From Persicaria tinctoria (taxonomy: Eukaryota; Streptophyta; Magnoliopsida; Caryophyllales; Polygonaceae), in contig JBANSL010000007.1 in NCBI GenBank assembly GCA_037127255.1, positions 65,085,038 through 65,149,037 of the forward strand: DNA of 64,000 bases, given 5' to 3'. Under the pieces are notes generated by a model. It saw only the letters and a program-made list of their open reading frames with translations. It ran no database searches and was not told where the DNA came from. Of this stretch, positions 46,804-57,104 are shown one piece after another. The position numbers and the translations under genes are program-made. Positions within the stretch are counted from its first letter, which is position 1. Each line of letters opens with the position of its first letter.

Positions 46804-47424
46804 TCAACAGTTGGTGATATTAAACAAGTTCAAACAGTGTTGGAACTTGTTCTCCGGAATTGGCTTGGTGAACATATCAGTAGGATTATCAGATGTTCCC
46901 ACCTTGTTCACCCTGATTCTCTTCTCAGCTTGCCAGTGTGCTGACTCACCTTCAGAAACAGCAGCCTTGTAGTTGGATGGAACACCATCCTCCTCCTCCT
47001 CGGCCACATGCAAAGCATATCCCACCAGATCGTCAAACCTGGATCTCGCAGACCCTCTGATGTCAACCCTTCTTGGTCGATCTAGAGCAATACTCTGATG
47101 TACAACTCCACCTGTTCCTATGTCTAGTGGTATATTCTTTGTCTCACTAGTATCTGACTCAGTAGTACCTGTTTGTGATGATTGGTCAGTGACCAACTCA
47201 GGTGCCTGAGTCTCTGCTGGAGTGAAGTTCAACTCCACCTCCTCAGCAACAGTCTCCCTAACGTTGACTGAAACAACATCTGCAGCACCTGTGACTGCTG
47301 AACCTTGTAGGGTATACAAAGTCCCCTTTCCCTGCTTGACTCCTTGTAAAACCACATTAGAGCCCTTAAACACGCACAACTTTCCACCATAACCTGTGTA
47401 TCTGAAACCCTTGTCGTCTAACAT
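46804..47424 (-). pseudogene. Copia pol remnant: pre-integrase, linker and RNase H end joined
   Basis: In minus sense from the TRIM edge: LDDKGFRYTGYGGKLCVFKG (start of the GAG-pre-integrase region), then a Glu/Thr/Ser-rich linker, DDLVGYALHVAEEEEDGVPS (the segment that normally precedes the RT), and abruptly NKVGTSDNPTDMFTKPIPEN, the normal end of RNase H. The deletions removed the integrase and nearly all of the RT but left one open frame to the stop at 46804. Confidence 0.85.
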
Positions 47425-47889
47425 TGTAACACCCCATCCCACATCGGATATCATAAGGATGTTGGGAGTGATTTATAAGTGATTCAAGCCCTACCTATGT
47501 TACAAGAGCTCTTCCTTTTCAGGCTCCAAGTGAGGACAACGGACTTGAGAGGGCTAGGTGGCATGGGTTGGCGCCTCTTAAGACCTCGGGTCTTAGAGAT
47601 GGTATCAGAGCCGACTCGGGGCTCGGAGGTGCGCCGACAGTATGCTCGGGTACGCTCCTCCCGGAGGGCAGTCCCTTGGGCTTGACGGGGTCGTCAGTGC
47701 TTTAAGTGGGGGAGATTGTAACACCCCGTCCCACATCGGATATCATAAGGATGTTGAGAGTGATTTATAAGTGATTCAAGCCCTACCTATGTTACAAGAG
47801 CTCTTCCTTTTCAGGCTCCAAGTGAGGACAACGGACCTGAGAGGGCTAGGTGGCATGGGTTGGCGCCTCTTAAGACCTCGGGTCTTACA
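47425..47889. mobile_element. Complete TRIM element
   Basis: 465 bp. Direct repeats 47425-47597 and 47717-47889, each 173 bp, begin TGTAACACCCC. Primer site TGGTATCAGAG at 47600 and polypurine tract AGTGGGGGAGA at 47705-47715 define plus orientation. Flanks AACAT (47420-47424) and AACAC (47890-47894) match 4 of 5. No coding capacity. Same family as 27588-27996. Confidence 0.93.
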
Positions 47890-48950
47890 AACACAGTTAG
47901 GGATATCAGATTCTTTGTCATAGATGGCACATGTTTGACTTCTTCCAATGTGTGAAACTTTCCATCGTTTGTCCGAAGCTTGACTGAGCCAATCCCAACA
48001 ACCTTGCAGATGACATCGTTTCCCATAGAAACATTGCCCTTCTCTACACATCTATATGTTGTAAACAACTCTCTTCTAGGACATACGTGACATGACGCAC
48101 CTGAGTCAATAAACCACACATCATGATCTGTGCAATTACCTGCTAGTAGAACAATATCTTCCTCAGAAGTATTTCCACCATGAACAACTGCTGCAGATCC
48201 AGATTTCTGCTCTTGACGCCTCTTCTTAGGACAGTCATTCTTCCAATGACCTTTCTCCTTACAGTAGTTACAGACGTCGTCTGGTTTAGGGCCTGATTTG
48301 CGACCTTGCTTCTTGCCCCTTCTACCATCAGAATTGCCTCCGTTGGCCATAAGCCCGGAAGCCTGATTGTCTGTAACCGACGCGGTTGCCTTCAGACGCA
48401 ACTCTCTGCTGTGAAGCGACGATCTGACCTCTTCCAGTGTGATGGTATCCTTCCCAACGACGAACGACTGAACAAAGTTCTCGTATGTGGGGGGTAGGGA
48501 TACCAGCAGAATAAGGGCAGCATCTTCGTCCTCCACCTTAACATCAATATTACGCAATTCAAGTAATAACGTGTTAAGTTGATCAAGATGATCTCTGAGT
48601 TGTGTACCTTCCTGCCTACGCAGCCCGAACAACCGTTGTTTCAGAAGCAACTTGTTTGTCGGAGACTTTGTCATGTACAAACTCTCCAACTTCAGCCACA
48701 AGCCGCCAACAGTTTCCTGATCAGCAACCTCTATTATGACATCGTCTGCGAGACACAACATGATCGTCGAATGAGCCTTCTCCTCAAGAAGACCGTACTC
48801 AACGGTGGTTGTATCTGCCCCCTTCTTGTCGGCGGTTAACGGTGCCCATAAACCTTGTTGCTTCAGCAAAGCCCGCATCTTTATCTGCCACAGACTGAAA
48901 GAGTTTCTTCCAGTAAACTTGTCAATCTTCACTACAGATCCAGACATCAT
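47890..48950 (-). CDS. Copia gag-protease (Tork type)
   Basis: Opens with MMSGSVVKIDKFTGRNSFSL at 48950 and is intact for about 350 codons until the TRIM. Gag core of the UBN2/gag-polypeptide type: WQIKMRALLKQQGLW at about 22-36, LWLKLESLYMTKSPTNKLLL at about 85-104, a CCHC knuckle CNYCKEKGHWKNDC at about 230-243. Then protease site DVWFIDSGASCHVCP at about 278-292 and a GAG-pre-integrase start ending in MTKNLISLTVF. The apparent last 27 codons (to 47811) are read into the TRIM. Could still encode particle and protease. Confidence 0.9.
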
Positions 48951-48987
48951 TCTCGACAGAAATCACAACCAAGCTCTGATACCAATT

Positions 48988-49224
48988 TGTTATAACGAGA
49001 ACGATAACAGACGAAAAAAGACACAGAGATTTAACGTGGTTCGGCAACGGTGTGTTGCCTACGTCCACGGGCAGAGAAATAGGGATCTTTATTATGGAGG
49101 CAAACAAGAAACTAGGTTACAAATTGTTAGATTTATGAGTATATATAGTGCCTCATGAAACCCTAGTCAAACAATGGGCCTAAACCCAAAACAAATAATA
49201 AGCCCAATTCAAGGCATATTAACA
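48988..49224 (-). repeat. 5' LTR of deleted Tork-type copia
   Basis: 237 bp, next to the primer site. Confidence 0.92.
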
Positions 49225-49608
49225 ACATGTTTCCTTGAGTTGCAAGTGTTATTGGGTTGAGGTCCAATAGAGTGCTCAAGATACATGGGTTGAACTGTTG
49301 AATTAATACATCGGCTGCAAGTTTGGCACATGAAGCAACATACAAGATATACTCAATGGGCATTAGCCGGTGGCTTACCAAGTTGATGGGCACATACAAC
49401 GAAATCCATATATAGTTGAATGGTTACTGTTGAAATCCACTGTTAGACCTCATTACTACATGATTCATTCTCACTTGTGTACGTAATGGCTCAAGATAGC
49501 TAGCTCATTGTCATACATGCTTGCTAGTGTAATTGTTAGTAGTTACTAGTTATAGTTGTGAGTTGTAAATAAAGCTTTGAGGACAAAGCTTTTATAAGGG
49601 GTAGGTAT
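49225..49608 (+). other. 3' internal sequence of LARD-like element, with polypurine tract
   Basis: No gene. Ends in GAGGACAAAGCTTTTATAAG and GGGTAGGTA immediately before the 3' LTR. Confidence 0.65.
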
Positions 49609-49842
49609 TGTCATGTATGGAGTTATAGATAATATGGATATTAGTATATAATATACCCTTAGTTGTAATTGTGAATCATCCAATGAATAATCAAATCCAA
49701 TTACTCTTTACTCTTACTCTCTCTTACCCTTTACTTTGTCTCTCAACTCTAAACTTCCTTCTTCCCTAATTCCTTCCCTGATCTCTACATTTTCCTTTCA
49801 ATTCCACATGATTCATGGCTTAATATGATTTGGATCATGACA
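49609..49842 (+). repeat. 3' LTR of LARD-like element
   Basis: 234 bp, TGTCATGTATGG to GGATCATGACA, then CATGT. Confidence 0.9.
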
Positions 49843-50947
49843 CATGTTTAATTTTTCAGATAAATTAATTACTAAATGTTGCATATCACTTATATGTAAA
49901 GTAAAATCAATAAAAATTGCTCAATAGCTATCGACCACTTCATTTGCATATAACAACCCAAAAAAATCGAGCAATAAGTCATAATTCTAGATTCTTTACA
50001 TCCCTAAATAAAAGAGTGACTCGGTACATTATTTTAAAAATATCAAGATAAATACATCAATCAACATATTAATTCACCTTACCAAAAAAAAAATCAACAT
50101 ATTAATTCATTATGTATTTTCCTGATCATGATTGCAATCCTGTTACGATTCTATGATCTTGACCGATTCTACTACAATATGATTGAGTCTACTGCAATCT
50201 TGCTACATACGATTTTGCATGTGCAATTCGGATCGATTAGCCCACTATGTATCGTAGAATCATACGATCCCACGATCCAGATCACAATTTTAACAACATT
50301 GGGTGCAGTCACCCTTAAATTAGGATTTAGGAGTTTAGACATCTAAACAATCGTATTTTGAGCAAATCAAGAGGGTGTTTGTAAAAGACCCAAAGATTAG
50401 AAGAGTAAAACAAAAAAACTAAAAGAGTATCACGTTGAAGATGTTAACTAAATAAGCTTACTAGCTAGTGTAGCTATATAAGCCGGTCAGGAGTGTTAGG
50501 CCACCAATGTTAAAGCCGGTCAGGACTCAGGAAGGTTGACTTCTCTTTTTATTATCAATTCATTTTAGAATTGAATCTCTCAGACTGTATTGATTTGTAA
50601 TACCCCAAATAACCCGGCCTGAGAGACATGTTAATTGCACAGAGCACTAACAATTGCATATATCATTTCTACAAAATTGCATTGCACAATTAAATTACAA
50701 AGTTTAATAGTATGCGTCTTGAAAATGATAAGAAATTAAGAACACTGTTGTTGAACTGTAAAACTACAATTTTGTAATTTGGGCTAGAAATTACTCCGTA
50801 CTAAATGCGAATTACGGAGTAAGTTCATACCAAGTTACCGAGTATACACTTTACACCGTTGTGTTGTGAGAATCGTGCACACTGTATTCCTTTTCAAACA
50901 TGTACTGTAAAAATTACATTGTGAAAATTTGGCCAACATCAACGCAG
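49843..50947 (+). other. End of putative large NLR intron, no gene
   Basis: AT-rich. A stretch with alternating TACGATTC/GATCCGATT-like words (50130-50290) looks like decayed repeat sequence. Ends in AACATCAACGCAG, a credible splice acceptor. Confidence 0.4.
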
Positions 50948-51090
50948 GTGCAGCCTACAAAGGAATGGACAAACAAGGAAGCGAAATCAACGAAAGTAAG
51001 CACACATACACTGGTGAGATTATCGAAGCTGAGCACCAAAAGATTGGTGCAAGTTCCCAGGAGGTGCCGTACAATCTGTCAACAGAGACG
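50948..51090 (+). CDS. Candidate alternative exon 4 of the NLR gene
   Basis: 143 bp. The GT at its start completes the Gly codon begun by the last base of the segment ending at 33184. It then reads 47 codons with no stop (AAYKGMDKQGSEINESKHTY ... VPYNLSTET), ending in phase at a donor-like ACG|GTCAGT. If the donor is ignored the frame ends at 51204. Hydrophilic, no recognised domain. The intron would be 17,763 bp, of which most is transposon sequence. Phase agreement over three junctions is the evidence; a coincidental neighbouring gene fragment is the alternative. Confidence 0.4.
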
Positions 51091-51166
51091 GTCAGTATAT
51101 TTGTTACTCCGTACTCCGTAAAAATACCCTCCATTTTTTTTAACATTTGTACACAACTAAGAAAAA

Positions 51167-51767
51167 CTAGTACGATTCCCGTGCCATTGCGCGATTTTTT
51201 TTAAATAATATTTAGATATAGATAAATTATAGAAATTAGATTTAATTCAATATTTTTAATTAAACCCATTGATTAGTAAATGTGTTAAAAAAATAGAAAA
51301 AAATACACTTGGGTTAAAGAGATAAAGAGAAAAATAAATAATAAATAGTGAAATATGAAAGTTTTGAAATAATCCTATTGATTAAAAAAATGTAACATCA
51401 AATAATATTGGGTAATTAATATTAGAATATTTTTCAAAAAAATAATATTACAAAATATAGTTACCATAATAAAATGATATTATGTGACATAAATTAATAT
51501 AGTATATAGATATATAGATAGTTAGCAAATGAATTTGAGTTAAGCCCAATAAGTATATTAGATTGAATTCAATGTTTTGAATTAAGCCAAATAGTTAGTA
51601 GAATGAAAGAAAAAAAAGATAATTAAAAGAAAAAGAAGAAAAAATGAGAATTTAAAAAATGATTATTAAAGAGAGAAAAAAGAAAATTATAATTGGTCAA
51701 AACCCCTAAAATCTCTCTAATATTGACACCTCAACATAAACTCTTCTAAATTAAGAGTTTATATAGA
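51167..51767 (-). mobile_element. Small Helitron, minus orientation
   Basis: On the minus strand it starts TCTATATAAACTCTTAATTT (51767 downward), ends in a GC hairpin (CGCGCAATGGCACGGG) about 10 bp before CTAG (51170-51167), and lies between A and T. 601 bp, AT-rich, no ORF. The 5' part is repeated at 51770-51900, immediately before the next Helitron end. Confidence 0.75.
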
Positions 51768-51906
51768 TAGTTAGTAGAATGAAAGAAAAAATGAGAATTT
51801 AAAAAATGATTATTAAAGAGAAAAAAAAAATTTATAATTGGTCAAAACCCCTAAAATCTCTCTATTATTGACACCTCAGCATAAACTCTTATAAATTAAG
51901 AGTTTA

Positions 51907-52382
51907 CTAGCATAATCCCCGCGCCATGGCGCGATTTTTTATAAATAAAATCTTACTAATATATTAAATTAATATTATAACATAATTGTAAAACTTCAGA
52001 TAATTAAATATTTTGAATTAAACTCATGGGTTGAGAAAACGATTAAAGTAGTATGTATAGATATATATAGATATAGATTACTAATATTAATTTTATGGTT
52101 TCTTATTATTTATTTTATGTTTTGAATTAATCCTATTATTTTTTTAGAAAAAAAACTACTAAAATTATAATTTAGGCTAAGATCAATGTTTTAAATTAAG
52201 CCCAATAGTTAGTAAAATTAAAGCAAAAAGAGAATTAAAGGAAAAAGAAGGGAAAAAATAGAATTAAAGAAAATCAAAGAAAAATGGCAAAAAAAAAATG
52301 ATTATTTAAGACTCCTAAAATTCCTCTAAGCTTGAAACATCATCCTAAACTCTTCTAAATTAAGAGTTTATATATATATAGA
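51907..52382 (-). mobile_element. Small Helitron, minus orientation, tandem partner
   Basis: Hairpin CGCGCCATGGCGCG and CTAG (51910-51907). The minus-strand 5' end TCTATATATATAAACTCTTA is at 52382. The stretch 52135-52380 is repeated at 52383-52618, so a second 5' half abuts the next Helitron end. No ORF. Confidence 0.75.
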
Positions 52383-52983
52383 TTTTTTTTTTAGAAAAAA
52401 AACTACTAAAATTATAATTTAGGCTAAGATCAATGTTTTGAATTAAGTCCAATAGTTAGTAAAATTAAAGCAAAAAGAGAATTAAAGGAAAAAGAAGGAA
52501 AAAAAATAGAATTAAAGAAAATCAAAGAAAAATGGAAAAAAAAAATGATTAGTTAAGACTCCTAAAATTCCTCTAAGCTTGACACATCATCTTAAACTCT
52601 TCTAAATTAAAAGTTTATACTAGTCCTATACCCGCGCCAATGGCGCGCAATTTTAATAATAAAGTTGTGAATATTAAATAATACCAAAAATTTGTCGAAA
52701 AAATACACATATTACCGGTTAGAAAATAATAAAGTCACTTGTATAATACATAGTATGTAAATAATACACAAGTAGAAATGTTGTCTTGATAGCGAGTATA
52801 AAACTTGAATTCCAATCTCAAATGATTTTTAACTTCATAGTGACACCATCTCCAATTATTGAGAACCCTGAAAGTTGCAAGAAATTATAACAATTAGAAT
52901 TACAACATGTGTAATTGTTCTTCTACTTATGTTTTTTATAATAATAAATTAGAATATTTCCTACAATATGAATGTTCATAAGT

Positions 52984-53013
52984 CGATTCACCATCCGAAA
53001 GGATGGTGAATCG
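52984..53013. repeat. Perfect 13-bp stem with GAAA loop
   Basis: CGATTCACCATCC, GAAA, then the exact complement. A second, shorter CATCC-GAAA-GGATG hairpin follows at 53050-53063. Located in the 3' non-coding part of the RPA-carrying Helitron. Confidence 0.9.
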
Positions 53014-53427
53014 GATAGCTTATACAATGATCCAGGTCTTCTCGACCTCATCCGAAAGGATGCTATCGGATAGCTTTATGCATCCGAATTTTTACTCAAT
53101 CAAAAAATAAAAAATAAAAAATAAGTCGATTCACCAGTTGAATTAACCAAGAGATATCATTAGGACCACCATATAGGAACAGATACCAGCAGAATACTTA
53201 CACATCAATTAAAAAATATAAAACAAATGATACAAAACTCAACTCGACGAATGCTAAATCAAAGCGAAAAATATCAAACAAATGATACAAAACTCAACTC
53301 CACGAATGCTAAAATCAAAGCTTACACGGTATGTGATGGATAGTCCCAAGGGAAACATGTAAAATACTTGGTTAAAAAAAATGTGAAAACTACAATATAC
53401 TTCAACATAAAAGTAAAGAAGAATTAC

Positions 53428-53695
53428 CAAACAAAATGTCATCTGACATCTTCCCTTTTTTTATATTGGAGAAATCTTCAAAATGCAAACCATGTTTTGG
53501 TATGGACAACCCATCACATGATTTGATCACTGTCTTCTCATTGACCTCTATTTTCCTGGGGTGCTGGCTGAACTTGAATTGAGAGGTGTTATCAATGAGA
53601 GTAAAGCTCGACATAATGATAGTGGCAAACTCTTTCAAATGACTTGAATTCCTCCAAAGAAATCTGGGCTTCACAATTGCCTCTATTCTAGTCCC
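53428..53695 (-). pseudogene. RPA-like OB-fold exon (second)
   Basis: 268 bp exon-like segment. Acceptor CTTTTTTCCAG before 53695; donor TTTG|GTAATTC after 53428. Reads GTRIEAIVKPRFLWRNSSHL, then EFATIIMSSFTLIDNTSQF and KFSQHPRKIEVNEKTVIKSC. This is the strand order of the first OB fold of Helitron-type and RPA70-like proteins (DxxGTRIxAxV, then FxL, then YRxxxHxxKIxFxxxTxV). Phase is continuous with 53787. No later exon is found downstream, so the gene is truncated. Confidence 0.65.
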
Positions 53696-53786
53696 CTGGA
53701 AAAAAGAAAATGACGATTGATGTCAATAATAAGATAGATTTAAAAGACAAAGCAAACAATGCACAAGACTAAAAAAAATGTTATAC

Positions 53787-53948
53787 CTTCTCGTCTATCA
53801 AAACCAACTCTAGTGGAGGCTTGGCCTTGGATCCTTGAAATGGAGGCTTGGAAAATAGTCTCATAATGAGCACCTTGATAGTAGCTACTTCAGCGATTTC
53901 ATCAACGCATACAAACTGCTCAGGCAAGCCAACGACTTTTGTCATTTC
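53787..53948 (-). pseudogene. RPA-like OB-fold exon (first)
   Basis: Open minus segment reading EIAEVATIKVLIMRLFSKPP and PPLELVLIDEK up to a donor AAG|GTATAA at 53786. The intron to the next exon is 91 bp (53786-53696), phase 0. The WxxxVRVxRxW-like start of the domain is degenerate here (TIKVLIMRLF), and the upstream boundary is uncertain; the open frame extends to 54008. Confidence 0.55.
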
Positions 53949-54008
53949 TACCAGGCAAATGAGGATAGTAGACAAACGGATGGGATGAAGGAAAATAATC
54001 AATACCAA

Positions 54009-54878
54009 GTTTAGTATTTATAAGATAGTTGGGCAAAATTAAAAGGCAAAAAGATACCGATCAAAAAATATTGTACATAAAAAAAAATTACATAAATGGA
54101 AATGGATTCGAAATTCATAATAATGAAGGAAAGATATTATACACCCAAAGCATATTTATATATTTAGGTGATTATCAAATAAATCAAGTTATTTTAGGCG
54201 ACAATTGAATTACAAAAACATATGATAATGATTATAATTATCATAAAAAAGGAAAGATATTATACACTCAAATATTATACACCCAAATCAATCAACTTTT
54301 GCTGGGTGTATAATATCAAGCCTCCTATCACAACAGCTGGGACTATTTAATCTGCTGGTAATCCTACTTTTGCTGGGTGTATAATATCTTTTTTATAATA
54401 TCCACTTCCCTAAAGTGATCAACAAAGCTTCAAGTTACACATAGTAATGAGTTGTCATTAACTAACAAATGCAAAAAAAAATAGCAATGAATATGTGCTA
54501 TATCAATAAAGCAAGATTTTAACGTGGCATTGATACAGAATATCAATAATAGACTGATAAGGTAAATACAAATCAATGCAAATAACACAAATCATGCAAT
54601 TTCCTTATCAACCGAATCAAAGAATCAACAGCACACAAGGGAATCCCTCTAATCTGAACAGTTTATCATCGATTTCCAATAAATCTAAAAATGAATCCAG
54701 CAACAGAATTGAAGTCACAGCACCAGCTAATCAGCATATTCAAACCAAATGAAAAGATGATAAATAAACGAAACAACTCATCCGAGATTGCAGAATACTA
54801 TAGTAATTTGACGATCGAGTTCAAAAGAAGAAGAAACAAATCGACAGAATCTCAAAGGGTTGAAGAGTCTGCGATTAC
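54009..54878 (-). other. Putative intron/upstream region of RPA-like gene
   Basis: No reliable exon. The 15-bp word GATATTATACACCCA occurs at about 54132, degenerate at 54252, and inverted (TGGGTGTATAATATC) at 54303 and 54376, giving potential stem-loops. The plus ORF 54691-54882 has no recognised motif. Confidence 0.45.
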
Positions 54879-54958
54879 CTGACATGAACCCTGCCGAAAC
54901 CTCTTTCCCTAACATGGTGTCGAGGTTGAAGCCCCTTATCATTCATCCTCTTCACCAT
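54879..54958 (-). CDS. Possible first coding exon of RPA-like gene
   Basis: 80 bp, ATG at 54958, reading MVKRMNDKGLQPRHHVRERG, ending at a donor CAG|GTAATC. Preceded on the minus strand by leader-like sequence and a possible 5' UTR intron (donor AAG|GTAACA at about 55290). The phase does not join cleanly to the open frame at 54008, so an exon may be missing. Confidence 0.3.
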
Positions 54959-55289
54959 TAACAGAGAAATCTAGACAATCAAAATTGGAAAACTTTCAAA
55001 CGCTAATCACAGAATTAAGAGAGCAAAGAAAATCGGAAGATCAGGGGATGCCGAGAGTTTATCATCAGAAACGATGCCGATAGTTTCTCAACAGTAACGA
55101 TGGCGAGAGTTTAGGCAACCCAAATCCAAGCAGATCAGGGGATCGCACATCTGGATCATGCGATTCGGTCGCAAATTGACAGACGCTCATCTGCATCACA
55201 AAATTAGATTTATCAATCGTCGAAGAAGATGTATGAGAACATGACTGGAATGGAGATTTTGGGAAAATTTGTGGAAAAAATTAATGTTA

Positions 55290-55380
55290 CCTTGAGGACG
55301 ATCGGGCAGGGAAGCAAGGAAGGAGACGTATAGAGAGAGAGACGCGGAAAGAGGAGGTCGGAAACCCTAACAAAATTAAG
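55290..55380 (-). other. Probable 5' UTR exon of RPA-like transcript
   Basis: Minus sense CT-rich leader (GGAAACC..., TCTCTCTCTCTATACG, CGATCGTCCTCAAG) ending at a donor AAG|GTAACATT. Typical of plant 5' untranslated exons. No ATG used. Confidence 0.35.
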
Positions 55381-55536
55381 AGCGAAACAAAAATTATTAA
55401 AAGATAATAAGAAATTAATTACACAAAGAAAGAAGCTGATTGGTTGAAAATGCTAGGTTTAAGGGCGTGGCGACACGTCATCTAAAAGGGTTGTGTTTTA
55501 ATAGTAAGTTATAGATAGATTATAGATAGATAGATA

Positions 55537-57104
55537 CTAGTGTAGGCCCCGTCCCGTGTACGGGGAATACACTAATGCAATATTATAAATAATTTATATA
55601 GATTTCAATGAAAAATATAAATATATATCAAATTTTCACCAAAAATTAATATAGATATAAATAAAATTAGCTCGACAAATTATAAAAATCTAAATATCTT
55701 TTATTTAGATTCTCTCAAGATATAAATAAAATTCACATTTATAAGGTACTTTTTTTTTTCTACTCTACAATTAATTTAATCTCATTTAATTTAATAGATA
55801 CATGTTTTTTTTAAAATATTTCAATATTATTTTTTATTAAATATATAGTACGTTAGTTTACTGAAATATCTCTGCACGGATGGATTATAGCTACATCTTA
55901 TGGCTATATAATATTTTAATTGTTTATTTTGGCCTCAAATATAATATAGATAGAAATAAAATAACAATTATTAAATGATTGGTTTTGATATAAATAATTC
56001 TTTCCACCAAAAAATAATCTAGATATAAATAAAATAACACCTAACAAATATAACATATTTATCTATAGATGTTTTTGGTAAGTATGACCATGAAATATTT
56101 TTTTATCTATATTTTTGTAAATTAACTAAAATATTTATAGATAGATTGGGACTTATACAACTTTCTATAAACTATGATAACATATTATTTTCATTAATTT
56201 TTCTCTAGAATCAACCACAACACACCACATAAAATGCTATACATCGATTTTAGTATATGTATATAGAATAGAATAAAAAATATAGATATAGATTACAGAG
56301 TGTTTCTAAAACTCCATTAGAGACTCAAACCTTGAATCTAACAACCGTCAAAATGATAGCTTAATTAGTTTTATTATTACTACTAATACGTTTAATTATG
56401 TTGAAATAGAGTAAAGACATACAATGTGTCTAATTATATCTAATCATATTGAATATACATAATGAACGAATATACATTATATCTAATTATTATTAGTACT
56501 TTTAATATTAATTATATTGATTGTGCTATATTGATATAATTTTTTCCTTATAAGATATTTCATATCTATCCAATTATAAGAGTTAATGGTAAAATAAAGT
56601 ATCTATGTACGGATGGATTGTGTTTACATATATGGCTATATAATATTTTAATTATTTATTTTGTCCTCAAAAAATAATATAGATAGATTTAAAATAACAA
56701 TTATTGAATGATTGATTTTGATATAAATAATTCTTTTCATCAAAAAATAATCTAAATATAAATAAAATAGTACCTATAAAATATTACATATTTATCTATT
56801 AATATTTTTGGTAAGTATGACTATGAAAATTAGTTTTATTAATTATTTTTATTATTACTATTATGTTTAATTATATTGATATAGTTTTTTCCTTATATAA
56901 TATTTACTCTTTTATAAGATATTCCATCTATCCAATTATATGTGTTAATGGTAAAATAAAATAATTATTTTTTATTAGATTTCCTTTTTGACGGGAGAAA
57001 GTTCTGCGAGACGCGCTCACGTGCTGCCACGTAGACAGATTCACTCACATGCCGCCACGCAGGCACCAATGCATCGGGTTTAGTATATGTATATAGATAG
57101 ATAG
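55537..57104 (-). mobile_element. Helitron, minus orientation, with internal duplication
   Basis: Minus-strand end: hairpin CCCCGTACACGGGACGGGG, then CTAG (55540-55537). Minus 5' end near 57098-57104 (TCTATCTATATACATATACT). The interior holds a direct duplication: 55875-56090 recurs at about 56612-56830 (shared CGGATGGATT and GGCTATATAATATTTTAATT). No ORF. Confidence 0.6.

Larger units (their letters stand above)
46352..49224 (-). mobile_element. Internally deleted Tork-type Ty1/copia element, minus orientation
   Basis: 2873 bp with 237-bp LTRs 46352-46588 and 48988-49224 (TGTTATAACG...ATATTAACA) that differ at about four positions. Perfect ACATG duplications (46347-46351, 49225-49229). The minus-strand primer site TGGTATCAGAGCTTGG lies next to the right LTR. 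Gag and protease are followed directly by short pieces from the integrase-RT linker and the extreme end of RNase H, so integrase and RT are deleted. A TRIM (47425-47889) sits inside. Confidence 0.92.
44094..49842 (+). mobile_element. LARD-like LTR element with an unrecognised ORF
   Basis: 5749 bp with 234-bp LTRs 44094-44327 and 49609-49842 (TGTCATG...CATGACA) and a perfect CATGT duplication (44089-44093, 49843-49847). The primer site TGGTATCTAGAGCAGG at 44331 and polypurine-type TATAAGGGGTAGGTA before the right LTR fit plus orientation. There is no gag or pol; the internal part carries one long decayed ORF. It contains a solo LTR (45436-45598), an internally deleted copia (46352-49224) and a GAGCTCGAGCCGAG-rich repeat. 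Confidence 0.9.
52620..55530 (-). mobile_element. Helitron carrying an RPA-like gene fragment
   Basis: Minus-strand 3' end: stem CGCGCC-ATT-GGCGCG then CTAG (52623-52620), flanked by A. The 5' end is placed near 55530 where the minus strand reads TCTATCTATAATCTATCTAT; the exact base is uncertain because the motif repeats. Cargo is a replication protein A-like gene, commonly carried by plant Helitrons. No Rep/helicase is present, so it is non-autonomous. Confidence 0.6.

Noticed and set aside
49163..49399. Minus-strand ORF with hydrophobic stretch
   Set aside because: Crosses the LTR boundary of the deleted copia; no family match.
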